Below are positions 57,078-64,000 of a stretch of DNA of 64,000 nucleotides, piece after piece. Position 1 is the stretch's first letter; the number at the start of each line of letters is the position of its first letter. Made by a program: the position numbers and the translations under genes. This stretch comes from Nitricoxidireducens sp046726235. Lineage in GTDB: Bacteria; Pseudomonadota; Gammaproteobacteria; Burkholderiales; Rhodocyclaceae. The stretch lies in the NCBI GenBank assembly GCA_046726235.1, contig JBKPAD010000006.1, positions 62,001 to 126,000 on the forward strand. Reading direction: 5' to 3'. The notes under the pieces are model-generated. The model worked only from the letters and a program-made list of their open reading frames with translations. It searched no databases and was not told where the DNA came from.

Positions 57078-58252
57078 ACGGTCTCGCCCCGCATCAGGCA
57101 GCGATTCTCATAGTCCACGCGCAGCAGCACCGCCAGCGCGATGCAGTTGGCGACGATGCCCGAGCCGCCGAAGCTCATCAGCGGCAGCGTCAGGCCCTTG
57201 GTCGGCAGCAGGCCCATGTTGACGCCCATGTTGATGAACGACTGCACGCCCAGCCAGATGCCGATGCCCTGGGCGACGAGGCCCGAGAACACGCGGTCGA
57301 GCGTCAGCGCCTGGCGGCCGACGGCGAAGGCGCGCTGCACCAGCACCGCGAACATGGCGACGATGACGATCACGCCGACCAGGCCGAGTTCTTCGGCGAT
57401 CACCGCCAGCAGGAAGTCGGTGTGCGCTTCGGGCAGATAGAACAGTTTCTCCACCGACGCGCCGAGGCCGACGCCGAACCACTCGCCGCGGCCGAAGGCG
57501 ATCAGCGCATGCGAGAGCTGGTAGCCCTTGCCGAAGGCGTCTTGCCAAGGGTCCATGAAGCCGAGGATGCGCTCGCGCCGATACGGCGAGAGCCAGATCA
57601 GCAGCACGAAGCCGACCAGCGCCACGACCGCCAGCAGCGCGAAGATGCGCGCGTTGATGCCGCCCAAGAACAGGATGCCGAAGGCGATCGCCGCGACCAC
57701 GACGAAGGCGCCGAAGTCCGGCTCGCGCAGCAGCAGGAAGCCCACCGAGATGATGACGCCCGCCATCGGCAGGAAGCCGCGGCGGAAGCTATCCATGTCG
57801 GCGAGCTTGCGCGTCGTGTAGTCGGCGGCGTAGAGCACGGCGAACAGCTTCATCAGCTCCGACGGCTGCAGGTTGACGAGGCCCAGCGGCAGCCAGCGCT
57901 GCGCGCCGTTGACCGAGCGGCCGACGTGCGGGATCAGCACCACGACCAGCAGCACCACGCCGGCGAGGAACAGCCATGGCGCCGCCTGCTGCCAGAAGCG
58001 CAGCGGCACCTGGAACGCGACGACCGCGGCGACGAAGCCGACGGCAAGGAACACGGCGTGGCGCACAAGGAAGTACGCCGGCTGGTAGCCCGTGAACTTG
58101 CTGCCCTCGGCCAGGGCGATCGATGACGAATAGACCATGACGAGGCCGAACATCAGCAGCCCGAGCGCCGGCCAGAGCAGCAGCGGATCGAGCTCGTCGC
58201 CGGGCGCACGCGCAGGCTGCGGCCGGCGCACGGAAGTGAACACCGCGCTCAT
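57074..58252 (-). CDS. ftsW: SEDS glycosyltransferase FtsW
   Basis: A 392-residue membrane protein with about ten segments, the septal peptidoglycan polymerase that works with FtsI. The start of the fold is VMVYSSSIALAE; the long periplasmic loop and the catalytic Asp region are seen in GRGEWFGVGLGASVEKLFYLPEAHTDFLLAVIAEELGLVG, and later GLLPTKGLTLPLMSFGGSGIVANCIALAVLLRV. ATGA overlaps tie it to murD upstream and murG downstream. Confidence 0.96.
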   Translation of the reverse strand: MSAVFTSVRRPQPARAPGDELDPLLLWPALGLLMFGLVMVYSSSIALAEGSKFTGYQPAYFLVRHAVFLAVGFVAAVVAFQVPLRFWQQAAPWLFLAGVVLLVVVLIPHVGRSVNGAQRWLPLGLVNLQPSELMKLFAVLYAADYTTRKLADMDSFRRGFLPMAGVIISVGFLLLREPDFGAFVVVAAIAFGILFLGGINARIFALLAVVALVGFVLLIWLSPYRRERILGFMDPWQDAFGKGYQLSHALIAFGRGEWFGVGLGASVEKLFYLPEAHTDFLLAVIAEELGLVGVIVIVAMFAVLVQRAFAVGRQALTLDRVFSGLVAQGIGIWLGVQSFINMGVNMGLLPTKGLTLPLMSFGGSGIVANCIALAVLLRVDYENRCLMRGETV

Positions 58253-59679
58253 GCCGACCGCCTGGCGGCGAGTTCGCGCACCGCGGCCGCGAACACCTGC
58301 GCGCGGTGCTCGTAGTTGCGGAACATGTCGAAGCTGGCGCAGGCCGGCGACAGCAGCACGACGTCGCCCGGCAGCGCCGCCTCGGCGGCACGGATCACGG
58401 CGGTCTCGAGGTCGGCGGCGACCATGACGGGCGCGCCGCAGCCGGCGATGGCTTCGCCGATGCGCGGGCCGTCGCGGCCGATCAGGATCGCGGCGCGTGT
58501 ACCGGCAACGGCCGCGTGCAGCGGCGAGAAGTCCTGCCCCTTGCCGTCGCCGCCCAGGATCACGACGACCTTGCGCGTCGGCGACGTCAGGCCGTCGATG
58601 GCGGCCACCGTCGCGCCGACGTTCGTGCCCTTGGAGTCATCGACCCAGGAAACGCCGTCGATCTCGGCGATCTTCTCGACGCGATGCGGCAAACCGCGAA
58701 AAGCGCGCAGCGCCGGCAGCAGCGAGACCGGCGGGAAGTCGATGGCGGCGCACAGCGCCAGCGCGGCCATGGCGTTGGCCGCATTGTGCAGGCCGTTGAT
58801 CGGCAACTCGGAAACCGGCAGCAGGTAGCTGTCGCCGCGCACGATCCACGGCTCGCCGCGGTTCTCGCGCAGGCCGAAATCGTCGTGGCCGCCCGGCGCG
58901 TCGAGGCCGAAGCTGATGACGCGGCGGCCCGGCACCGCCATGCGGCGCACGCGCTCGTCCTGGCGGTTGAGCACCTGCACGCCCGCCGTCTCGCCGCGGG
59001 CGCGGAAGATGCGCGCCTTGGCCGAGGCGTACTCGTCGAGGTCGATGTAGCGGTCGAGGTGGTCGTCGCTGACGTTGAGCACCGTGGCGGCGTCGGCGTC
59101 GAGCGATTCGAGGGTTTCCAGCTGGAAGCTCGAGAGCTCCAGCACCCAGACCTTGGGCAGCTTGCCGGCGTCGAGGCAGGCCATCAGCGCCGTCAGCGCC
59201 GCCGGGGAGATGTTGCCGGCGACGCCGGCCGTGAGGCCCGCGCCGCGGCACAGGTGGCCGGTCAGCGCCGTCGTCGTCGTCTTGCCGTTGGTGCCGGTGA
59301 TGGCCAGCACGCGCGCGTGCTCGGGGCCGGCGCCGCGCTGGCCGAGGTCCTCGAGCGCCCAGGCGAACAGCTCTATCTCGCCGACCACGGGAATGCCCTG
59401 CGCCCGCGCATGGATCACCGCCATGAGCCCGCCGGAGAGCCCCGGCGAGAGCACGATCAGGTCGACGCCGTCGAGCAGGCGCTTGTCGAAGTTCTCCGCC
59501 AGCGGTGCGCAGACGAACTCCGCTCCCGCGGCGGTGCTGCCGAGCGCCGCCTTGAACGGCGGCTCGGCGCGCGTGTCGAGCACGCGCACGCGCGCGCCCT
59601 GGCGCACGCACCACTGCGCCACAGCAAGGCCGGATTCGCCGAGGCCGAGGACGAGGACGTGTTTGCCGGCGAGCCGCAT
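58249..59679 (-). CDS. murD: UDP-N-acetylmuramoylalanine--D-glutamate ligase
   Basis: A 476-residue Mur ligase. Signs are VLVLGLGESGLAVAQW, ITGTNGKTTTTALTGHL, LELSSFQLETLESLDADAATVLNVSDDHLDRY, and DDSKGTNVGATVAAIDGL. The ATG is one base away from the end of a MITE-like element, so its upstream 20 bases are that element's terminal repeat, with no good ribosome binding site (only GGACA about 13 bases away). It would otherwise follow the mraY stop directly. Expression may thus be changed by the insertion (inference). Confidence 0.95.
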   Translation of the reverse strand: MRLAGKHVLVLGLGESGLAVAQWCVRQGARVRVLDTRAEPPFKAALGSTAAGAEFVCAPLAENFDKRLLDGVDLIVLSPGLSGGLMAVIHARAQGIPVVGEIELFAWALEDLGQRGAGPEHARVLAITGTNGKTTTTALTGHLCRGAGLTAGVAGNISPAALTALMACLDAGKLPKVWVLELSSFQLETLESLDADAATVLNVSDDHLDRYIDLDEYASAKARIFRARGETAGVQVLNRQDERVRRMAVPGRRVISFGLDAPGGHDDFGLRENRGEPWIVRGDSYLLPVSELPINGLHNAANAMAALALCAAIDFPPVSLLPALRAFRGLPHRVEKIAEIDGVSWVDDSKGTNVGATVAAIDGLTSPTRKVVVILGGDGKGQDFSPLHAAVAGTRAAILIGRDGPRIGEAIAGCGAPVMVAADLETAVIRAAEAALPGDVVLLSPACASFDMFRNYEHRAQVFAAAVRELAARRSA

Positions 59680-59680
59680 T

Positions 59681-59951
59681 TAGGGCGTGTCCAGGCTATG
59701 CCGGCGGAGCGCGTTGGCTCCCGATCCGGATGGATGCAAGGCGGAGGGCGCTGGCAAGGGTCGTTCCCTTGCCAAGCCCGACAACGCGGCAGACGCCGGA
59801 TCGGAAGCCAACCCGAAGGGAAGCGGGAAAATCGGGCGCATTGCGGCGTTGCTCCTTCCTTGCTGGAATGGATCAAGCGGCGTCAGTCGCGCCTTGCACT
59901 GCACCCGATTTTCCCGCTTCGCGCCCGTCGTCATAGCCTGGACACGCCCTA
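59681..59951. mobile_element. MITE-like element with 20-bp terminal inverted repeats
   Basis: The ends are perfect inverted repeats: TAGGGCGTGTCCAGGCTATG at 59681-59700 and its complement at 59932-59951. Inside are two long imperfect hairpins: 59713-59729 with 59796-59812 (one mismatch) holding a GGCAAGGG/CCCTTGCC stem, and 59821-59836 with 59904-59919 (perfect 16 bp). No transposase frame is present. The outer TA on both sides looks like a TA target duplication, as made by IS630/Tc1-mariner or some IS5-type transposases. It fills the gap between mraY and murD. Confidence 0.85.
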
Positions 59952-61118
59952 ACGAATCTTCAGCGTGGAGAGGCCGAACAGCACCAGCAGGATGGTGATG
60001 ATCCAGAAGCGCACCACGACCTGGGTCTCCTTCCAGCCGCTCTTCTCGAAGTGGTGGTGCAGCGGTGCCATGAGGAAGATGCGCCGGCCGGCGCCGAAGC
60101 GCCACTTGGTGTACTTGAAGTAGGTGACCTGGATCATGATCGACACCGTCTCGGCGACGAACACGCCGCCCATGATGAACAGCACGATCTCCTGGCGCGC
60201 GATGACGGCCACGGCGCCGAGCGCGGCGCCCAGCGACAGCGCGCCGACGTCGCCCATGAACACCTCGGCCGGATAGGCGTTGAACCAGAGGAATCCCAGC
60301 CCGGCCCCCGCCAGCGCGCCGCAGAACACGGTGAGTTCACCGGCACCTGGAATGTAGGGCACCAGCAGGTATTTCGAATACACGACATTGCCGGCAACGT
60401 AGGCGAAGATGCCGAGCGCCGCGCCGACCATCACCGTCGGCATGATCGCCAGGCCGTCGAGGCCGTCGGTGAAGTTCACCGCGTTGCTGGTGCCGACGAT
60501 CACCAGGTAGGTCAGGATGATGAAGCCGAACATCCCCAGCGGATAGGAAACGCTCTTGAAGAAAGGCACGATCAGGTCGGTCTTGGTCGGCAGTTCGAGC
60601 GTGAAGCCCGACGCCACCCAGCTGAAGAACAGCTCGACGACCTTCTCGTTGTTCGGCGCCGAGATCGAGAAGGCGATGTAGATCGCCGCGACCAGGCCGA
60701 CGACCGACTGCCAGAAGAACTTGGCCTTGGCCGAGAGGCCGTCCGGATTCTTGTAGACGACCTTGCGCCAGTCGTCGATCCAGCCCACGGCGCCGTAGCC
60801 GAAGGTGACGATCAGGATGATCCAGACGAAGCGGTTCGAGAGGTCGGCCCACAGCAGCGTCGACACGCCCAGCGACAGCAGGATCAGCGCGCCGCCCATG
60901 GTGGGCGTGCCGGATTTGACGAGGTGGGTTTGCGGGCCGTCGCTGCGCACCGGCTGGCCGATCTTCTTTGCCGCCAGCCAGCGGATCACCGCCGGGCCGA
61001 CGAGGAAGGAAATGGTCAGCGCCGTCATCGTCGCCAGCACCGCGCGCAGCGTGATGTAGTTGAAGACGTTGAAGGCGCGAATGTCTTTCGCCAGCCACTG
61101 GGCGAGTTCAAGCAACAT
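59949..61118 (-). CDS. mraY: phospho-N-acetylmuramoyl-pentapeptide transferase MraY
   Basis: A 389-residue membrane enzyme making lipid I, with about ten segments. Seen are KKIGQPVRSDGPQTHLVKSGTPTMGG, GWIDDWRKV with the catalytic Asp pair, NAVNFTDGLDGLA, and LMAPLHHHFEKSGWKETQVVVRFW. The length and C-terminus (STLKIR) are normal, but the TAG stop is formed by the first bases of the MITE-like element. The start overlaps the murF end by 11 bases. Confidence 0.97.
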   Translation of the reverse strand: MLLELAQWLAKDIRAFNVFNYITLRAVLATMTALTISFLVGPAVIRWLAAKKIGQPVRSDGPQTHLVKSGTPTMGGALILLSLGVSTLLWADLSNRFVWIILIVTFGYGAVGWIDDWRKVVYKNPDGLSAKAKFFWQSVVGLVAAIYIAFSISAPNNEKVVELFFSWVASGFTLELPTKTDLIVPFFKSVSYPLGMFGFIILTYLVIVGTSNAVNFTDGLDGLAIMPTVMVGAALGIFAYVAGNVVYSKYLLVPYIPGAGELTVFCGALAGAGLGFLWFNAYPAEVFMGDVGALSLGAALGAVAVIARQEIVLFIMGGVFVAETVSIMIQVTYFKYTKWRFGAGRRIFLMAPLHHHFEKSGWKETQVVVRFWIITILLVLFGLSTLKIR

Positions 61119-62481
61119 CGTTGTTCTCCGTTCGCGTAATCGCGTCCACCACCCGCTCCATGCGCATGAAGCGCGAGCCCTTCACCAGCACCGTCCGCCC
61201 GGCGCCGAGTTCGTTCCGCAAAGCGGCGATCAATGCATCCGCGTCGTCGAAATGATCGGCACCGCTGCCGAAATTGTGCGCCGCCGCAGCCGCGTATTCA
61301 CCGAGAGTCAGCAGGCGTTCGACCCCCATACTCTTCGCGTAGCCGCCGACCTCGTCGTGAAACTGGCCGGCCTTTTCGCCGACTTCGCCCATGTCGCCGA
61401 GCACCAGCACGCGGCGGCCGGGGAAGCCGGCGAGGACGTCGATGGCCGCGCGCACGGAATCGGGGTTGGCGTTGTAGGTGTCGTCGATGATCGCCGTGCC
61501 GCCGATGCCGGGCTTGGGCTGCAGCCGTCCCTTGACGGGGCGGAAGGCCTCGAGGCCGCGGCGCACAGCATCCAGCCCGACGCCCGCGGCCAGGCCGGCG
61601 GCCGTGGCGGCGAGGGCGTTGCGCGCGTTGTGGGTGCCGACCGCGGCGAGCTTCACGACCACGGCGCCCGCCGGGGTGTGGATTTCGAGGTCGAAACCGC
61701 CGGGGCCGGGCGTATAGCGGGCATTCACCGCGGCCGGCCGGTCGAGGCCGAAGTCGATGATGCGGCGGGCGCCGGCGACGCTGCGCCAGTAGTCGGCGAA
61801 CTCGTCGTCGGCGTTGATGACGGCGACGCCGTCGTCAGGCAGCGCCGCGATCACGGCGCCGTGCTCCTCGGCGACGGCGGCGACCGACTTCATGAATTCC
61901 TGGTGTTCGCGCTGGGCGTTGTTGATCAGCGCCGCGGTCGGGCGGCAGATCGCGGCCAGCTCGGCCGTCTCGCCCGGATGGTTCATGCCGAGCTCGATGA
62001 CGGCGGCGCGATGGCCGGAGCGCAGGCGCAGCAGCGTCAGCGGCAGGCCGATGTCGTTGTTGAAGTTGCCGGCCGTGGCCAGGCGCCCGTCCTCGCCATG
62101 CTCCGCAGCGAGGATCGCGGAGATCATTTCCTTGACCGTGGTCTTGCCGTTGCTGCCGGTGACGCCGACCACCGGGATCGCGAAGCGACTGCGCCAGTCG
62201 GCCGCCAGCCGGCCGAGCGCGAGCCGGGTGTCGTCGGCGGCGACCAGCGGCAGGCCGGCGCCGCGCGCCAGCGCCCACTCGCGATCGACCAGGGCGCCCG
62301 CGGCGCCGCGCGACAGCACGTCGGCGACATAGTCATGGCCGTCGAACTTGTCGCCGCGCAAGGCGACGAACAACTCGCCGGGACGTATCGCCCGCGAATC
62401 GGTCGAGACGCCGGCGAACTCGACGTCTGCACCCGTCAGCGCACCACCGACGGCGCGTGCCGCGTCGCCCAGCCGCATCAT
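61108..62481 (-). CDS. murF: UDP-MurNAc-tripeptide--D-alanyl-D-alanine ligase
   Basis: A 457-residue Mur ligase adding D-Ala-D-Ala. Motifs are GVSTDSRAIRPGELFVALRGDKFDGHDYV, VTGSNGKTTVKEMISAIL, TAGNFNNDIGLPLTLL, ELGMNHPGETAELAAI, DDTYNANPDSVRAAIDVL and LVLGDMGEVG. Start is the first of two adjacent ATGs, overlapping the murE stop (ATGA). Confidence 0.96.
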   Translation of the reverse strand: MMRLGDAARAVGGALTGADVEFAGVSTDSRAIRPGELFVALRGDKFDGHDYVADVLSRGAAGALVDREWALARGAGLPLVAADDTRLALGRLAADWRSRFAIPVVGVTGSNGKTTVKEMISAILAAEHGEDGRLATAGNFNNDIGLPLTLLRLRSGHRAAVIELGMNHPGETAELAAICRPTAALINNAQREHQEFMKSVAAVAEEHGAVIAALPDDGVAVINADDEFADYWRSVAGARRIIDFGLDRPAAVNARYTPGPGGFDLEIHTPAGAVVVKLAAVGTHNARNALAATAAGLAAGVGLDAVRRGLEAFRPVKGRLQPKPGIGGTAIIDDTYNANPDSVRAAIDVLAGFPGRRVLVLGDMGEVGEKAGQFHDEVGGYAKSMGVERLLTLGEYAAAAAHNFGSGADHFDDADALIAALRNELGAGRTVLVKGSRFMRMERVVDAITRTENNDVA

Positions 62482-63941
62482 CGCCGCGCTCCCAGCGCCA
62501 GGCGCGCGTGCTCGACGTCGGAGAACGGATGCCGCACGCCGGCGGCTTCCTGGTAGGTCTCGTGGCCCTTGCCGGCGATCAGGACGACGTCCTTCTCGTC
62601 CGCCGTCGCCACCGCGGCACGGATCGCCGCGGCACGGTCGGGCCGGATTTCGGGCCGCGTCTTCATGCCGACCAGGATTTCGTCGATGATCGCCTGCGGG
62701 TCTTCGTTGCGCGGATTGTCGTCGGTCAGCACGACGCGATCGGCGAGGATCTCGACGACGGCTCCCATCAGCGGCCGCTTGCCGCGATCGCGGTCGCCGC
62801 CGCAGCCGAAGACGCAAACGAGTTGCCCGCCGCGCGCCGCGGCCGTTTCGCGCAGGGTCTTGAGCGCCTTGTCGAGGGCGTCGGGCGTATGCGCGTAGTC
62901 GACGATCACCAGCGGCTCGCCGTGTCCGCCGACTGCCTGCATGCGGCCGGCCGGCGGCTCGATGCGGCGCAGGACGCGGGCGATGTCGGCCAGCGTCTCG
63001 TCGCCGGCGAGGAGCGCGCCGATGACCGCCAGCAAATTGGACGCGTTGAAGCGGCCGATCAGGGGCGCCTCGATCTCGGTGCCGGCGAGCGTGAAGGCGA
63101 GGCCGGTCGCGGTCATGCGCAGGTTCTCTGCGGCGAGCACGAGATCAGCGCCGCCGCGGCCCTCGAGCGTGTAGCCGACGACGCGGACGCGGCCGGCGAG
63201 GCTGGCCGCCAGATCGGCGCCGAAGGGGTCGTCGAGATTGATGACCGCCGTCTTCAGCCCCGGCACTTCGAACAGCAATTCCTTGGCGCGGCCGTAGGCG
63301 GCCATGTCGCCGTGGTATTCGAGATGGTCGCGCGTGAGGTTCGTGAACACGGCGACGTCGAAGGCGGCGCCGTTGGTGCGGCCCTGGTCGAGGCCGATCG
63401 ACGACACTTCCATGGCGCAGGTCAGCGCGCCCTCGGCGACGAAGCGCGCCAGCAGGCCATGCAGCGCAACGGCGTCGGGCGTGGTGTTGATGCTGTCGGC
63501 AAGCTGGCCGGGAAAGCCGCTGCCGAGGGTGCCGATCACGGCGCACTTGCAGCCGAGCGCGTTCATCGCCTGCGCGATCCACTGCGTCACCGAGGTCTTG
63601 CCGTTGGTGCCGGTGACGCCGCACAGCCACAGTTGCTCGGAGGGCCGGCCATAGACGAGGTGGGCGATGTCGCCGAGCGCCGCGCCGAGCGCCGGCACCG
63701 CCACCTGCGGACCGGCGAAGGGAGCGACCGGCCCGGCCTCGTAGAGCACGCCGGCGGCGCCGCGCGCCAAGGCCTGCGGAATGTACTCGCGGCCGTCGCC
63801 GCGATGCCCCTTGAGCGCGACGAAGACGTCGCCCGGCTTGACCGCACGCGAATCGAGGCAGAGGCTCGTCGCCTCGACGCCCTGCTTCGCGAGCTCGCCA
63901 AGGATGGCTGCGGCGGCGGGAAGGTCGGTCATCCGGCTCAC
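62478..63941 (-). CDS. murE: UDP-MurNAc-tripeptide synthetase (meso-diaminopimelate adding)
   Basis: A 487-residue Mur ligase. LDSRAVKPGDVFVALKGH opens the fold; GVTGTNGKTSVTQWIAQ binds ATP; EVSSIGLDQGR, FTNLTRDHLEYHG follow. DDNPRNEDPQAI near the C-terminus is the motif for meso-diaminopimelate rather than lysine, and fits a Gram-negative cell. Start is a GTG overlapping the ftsI stop (GTGA) with AAGGAAG upstream; an ATG three codons later is an alternative. Confidence 0.95.
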   Translation of the reverse strand: MSRMTDLPAAAAILGELAKQGVEATSLCLDSRAVKPGDVFVALKGHRGDGREYIPQALARGAAGVLYEAGPVAPFAGPQVAVPALGAALGDIAHLVYGRPSEQLWLCGVTGTNGKTSVTQWIAQAMNALGCKCAVIGTLGSGFPGQLADSINTTPDAVALHGLLARFVAEGALTCAMEVSSIGLDQGRTNGAAFDVAVFTNLTRDHLEYHGDMAAYGRAKELLFEVPGLKTAVINLDDPFGADLAASLAGRVRVVGYTLEGRGGADLVLAAENLRMTATGLAFTLAGTEIEAPLIGRFNASNLLAVIGALLAGDETLADIARVLRRIEPPAGRMQAVGGHGEPLVIVDYAHTPDALDKALKTLRETAAARGGQLVCVFGCGGDRDRGKRPLMGAVVEILADRVVLTDDNPRNEDPQAIIDEILVGMKTRPEIRPDRAAAIRAAVATADEKDVVLIAGKGHETYQEAAGVRHPFSDVEHARLALGARR

Positions 63942-64000
63942 ATTTCTTCCTTTGCCGGCGGCACGTTCGCCATCTGCAACTGCGTCAGCGGGGCATCGGA
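63938..64000 (-). CDS. ftsI: 3' end of a division-cluster gene, most likely ftsI
   Basis: The last 20 codons of a minus-strand gene run into the window (ending PPAKEEM then TGA). The stop overlaps the murE start. No catalytic part is present, so the identity as the division transpeptidase (penicillin-binding protein 3) rests on the fixed dcw order ftsI-murE-murF-mraY and on the disordered, Pro-rich tail seen in betaproteobacterial FtsI. Confidence 0.65.
   Translation of the reverse strand, partial: SDAPLTQLQMANVPPAKEEM

Noticed and set aside
59687..59998. 103-codon plus-strand frame inside the mraY-murD element
   Set aside because: It runs through palindromes and into the antisense of mraY; no ribosome binding site or family likeness.

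Overview
The window is a 64 kb piece of a high-GC chromosome, almost wholly protein coding, from a Gram-negative betaproteobacterium, probably of the Rhodocyclales (Azoarcus/Thauera-like). This is inferred from gene content and order: the rpe-gph-trpEGDC order, a yhdP-nitrilase-tldD cluster divergent from glnE, the full dcw cluster ending in ftsZ-lpxC with dciA and secA nearby, a meso-diaminopimelate type MurE, LpxC, TonB-dependent receptor, betaproteobacterial porin and type IV pilus genes. No rRNA, tRNA or CRISPR array was found.

Region by region: 1-533 is the end of a PduO-type cobalamin adenosyltransferase. 632-4982 is a sensory unit: TonB receptor, YfiR-like periplasmic protein, CHASE8-type histidine kinase and LuxR-type regulator. 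5105-11666 is a minor-pilin operon (pilE, fimT/fimU, pilV, pilW, pilX, pilY1). 11676-15277 is a cytochrome module (b561-type cytochrome, SHP-like and diheme cytochromes c) joined to a QseBC-like two-component system; four TTAA-type boxes at exact 11-bp steps lie before its first gene. 15335-17398 is a chemoreceptor. 17702-21163 (minus) holds a UbiA-family transferase, an ArnT-like glycosyltransferase and aroG. 21329-22297 is a cyclic-nucleotide-binding-domain diguanylate cyclase. 22294-28408 (minus) is tldD, a nitrilase-family gene and yhdP. 28480-32998 is glnE, argJ and a membrane methyltransferase; apaG follows on minus. 33518-38889 is rpe, gph, a trp leader peptide and trpEGDC. 39068-40273 is a porin with a strong terminator, then an IS110 remnant. 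41325-43660 (minus) is a four-gene overlapping set with mtnA and a fuculose-phosphate-type aldolase at its ends (likely methylthioadenosine or 5'-deoxyadenosine salvage through DHAP) and a nucleotidyltransferase-fold protein with a small partner between them. 43746-49053 holds secA, an M23 peptidase, dciA, a small membrane protein and lpxC. 49254-64000 (minus) is the dcw cluster from ftsZ back to the end of ftsI.

The least expected signals are non-coding. (1) A repeat of about 250 bp occurs twice (17416-17664 and 54326-54580). Each copy has two long stem-loops of unrelated stem sequence, but the same core, in opposite orientation, sits in both loops, and stems and inner hairpins show compensating changes. 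One copy splits murB from murC. (2) A 271-bp MITE-like element with perfect 20-bp terminal inverted repeats (59681-59951) sits between mraY and murD; it supplies the mraY stop codon and the sequence just before the murD start. Removing it with one TA restores TAA followed directly by ATG. (3) The boxes before the cytochrome operon are a likely binding array for the response regulator encoded downstream. (4) A 22-codon trp leader peptide with three Trp codons overlaps the gph stop codon. (5) The 3' end of ftsZ carries a 15-bp inverted copy of its own C-terminal coding sequence. All pattern reading was by eye; no database search was run.
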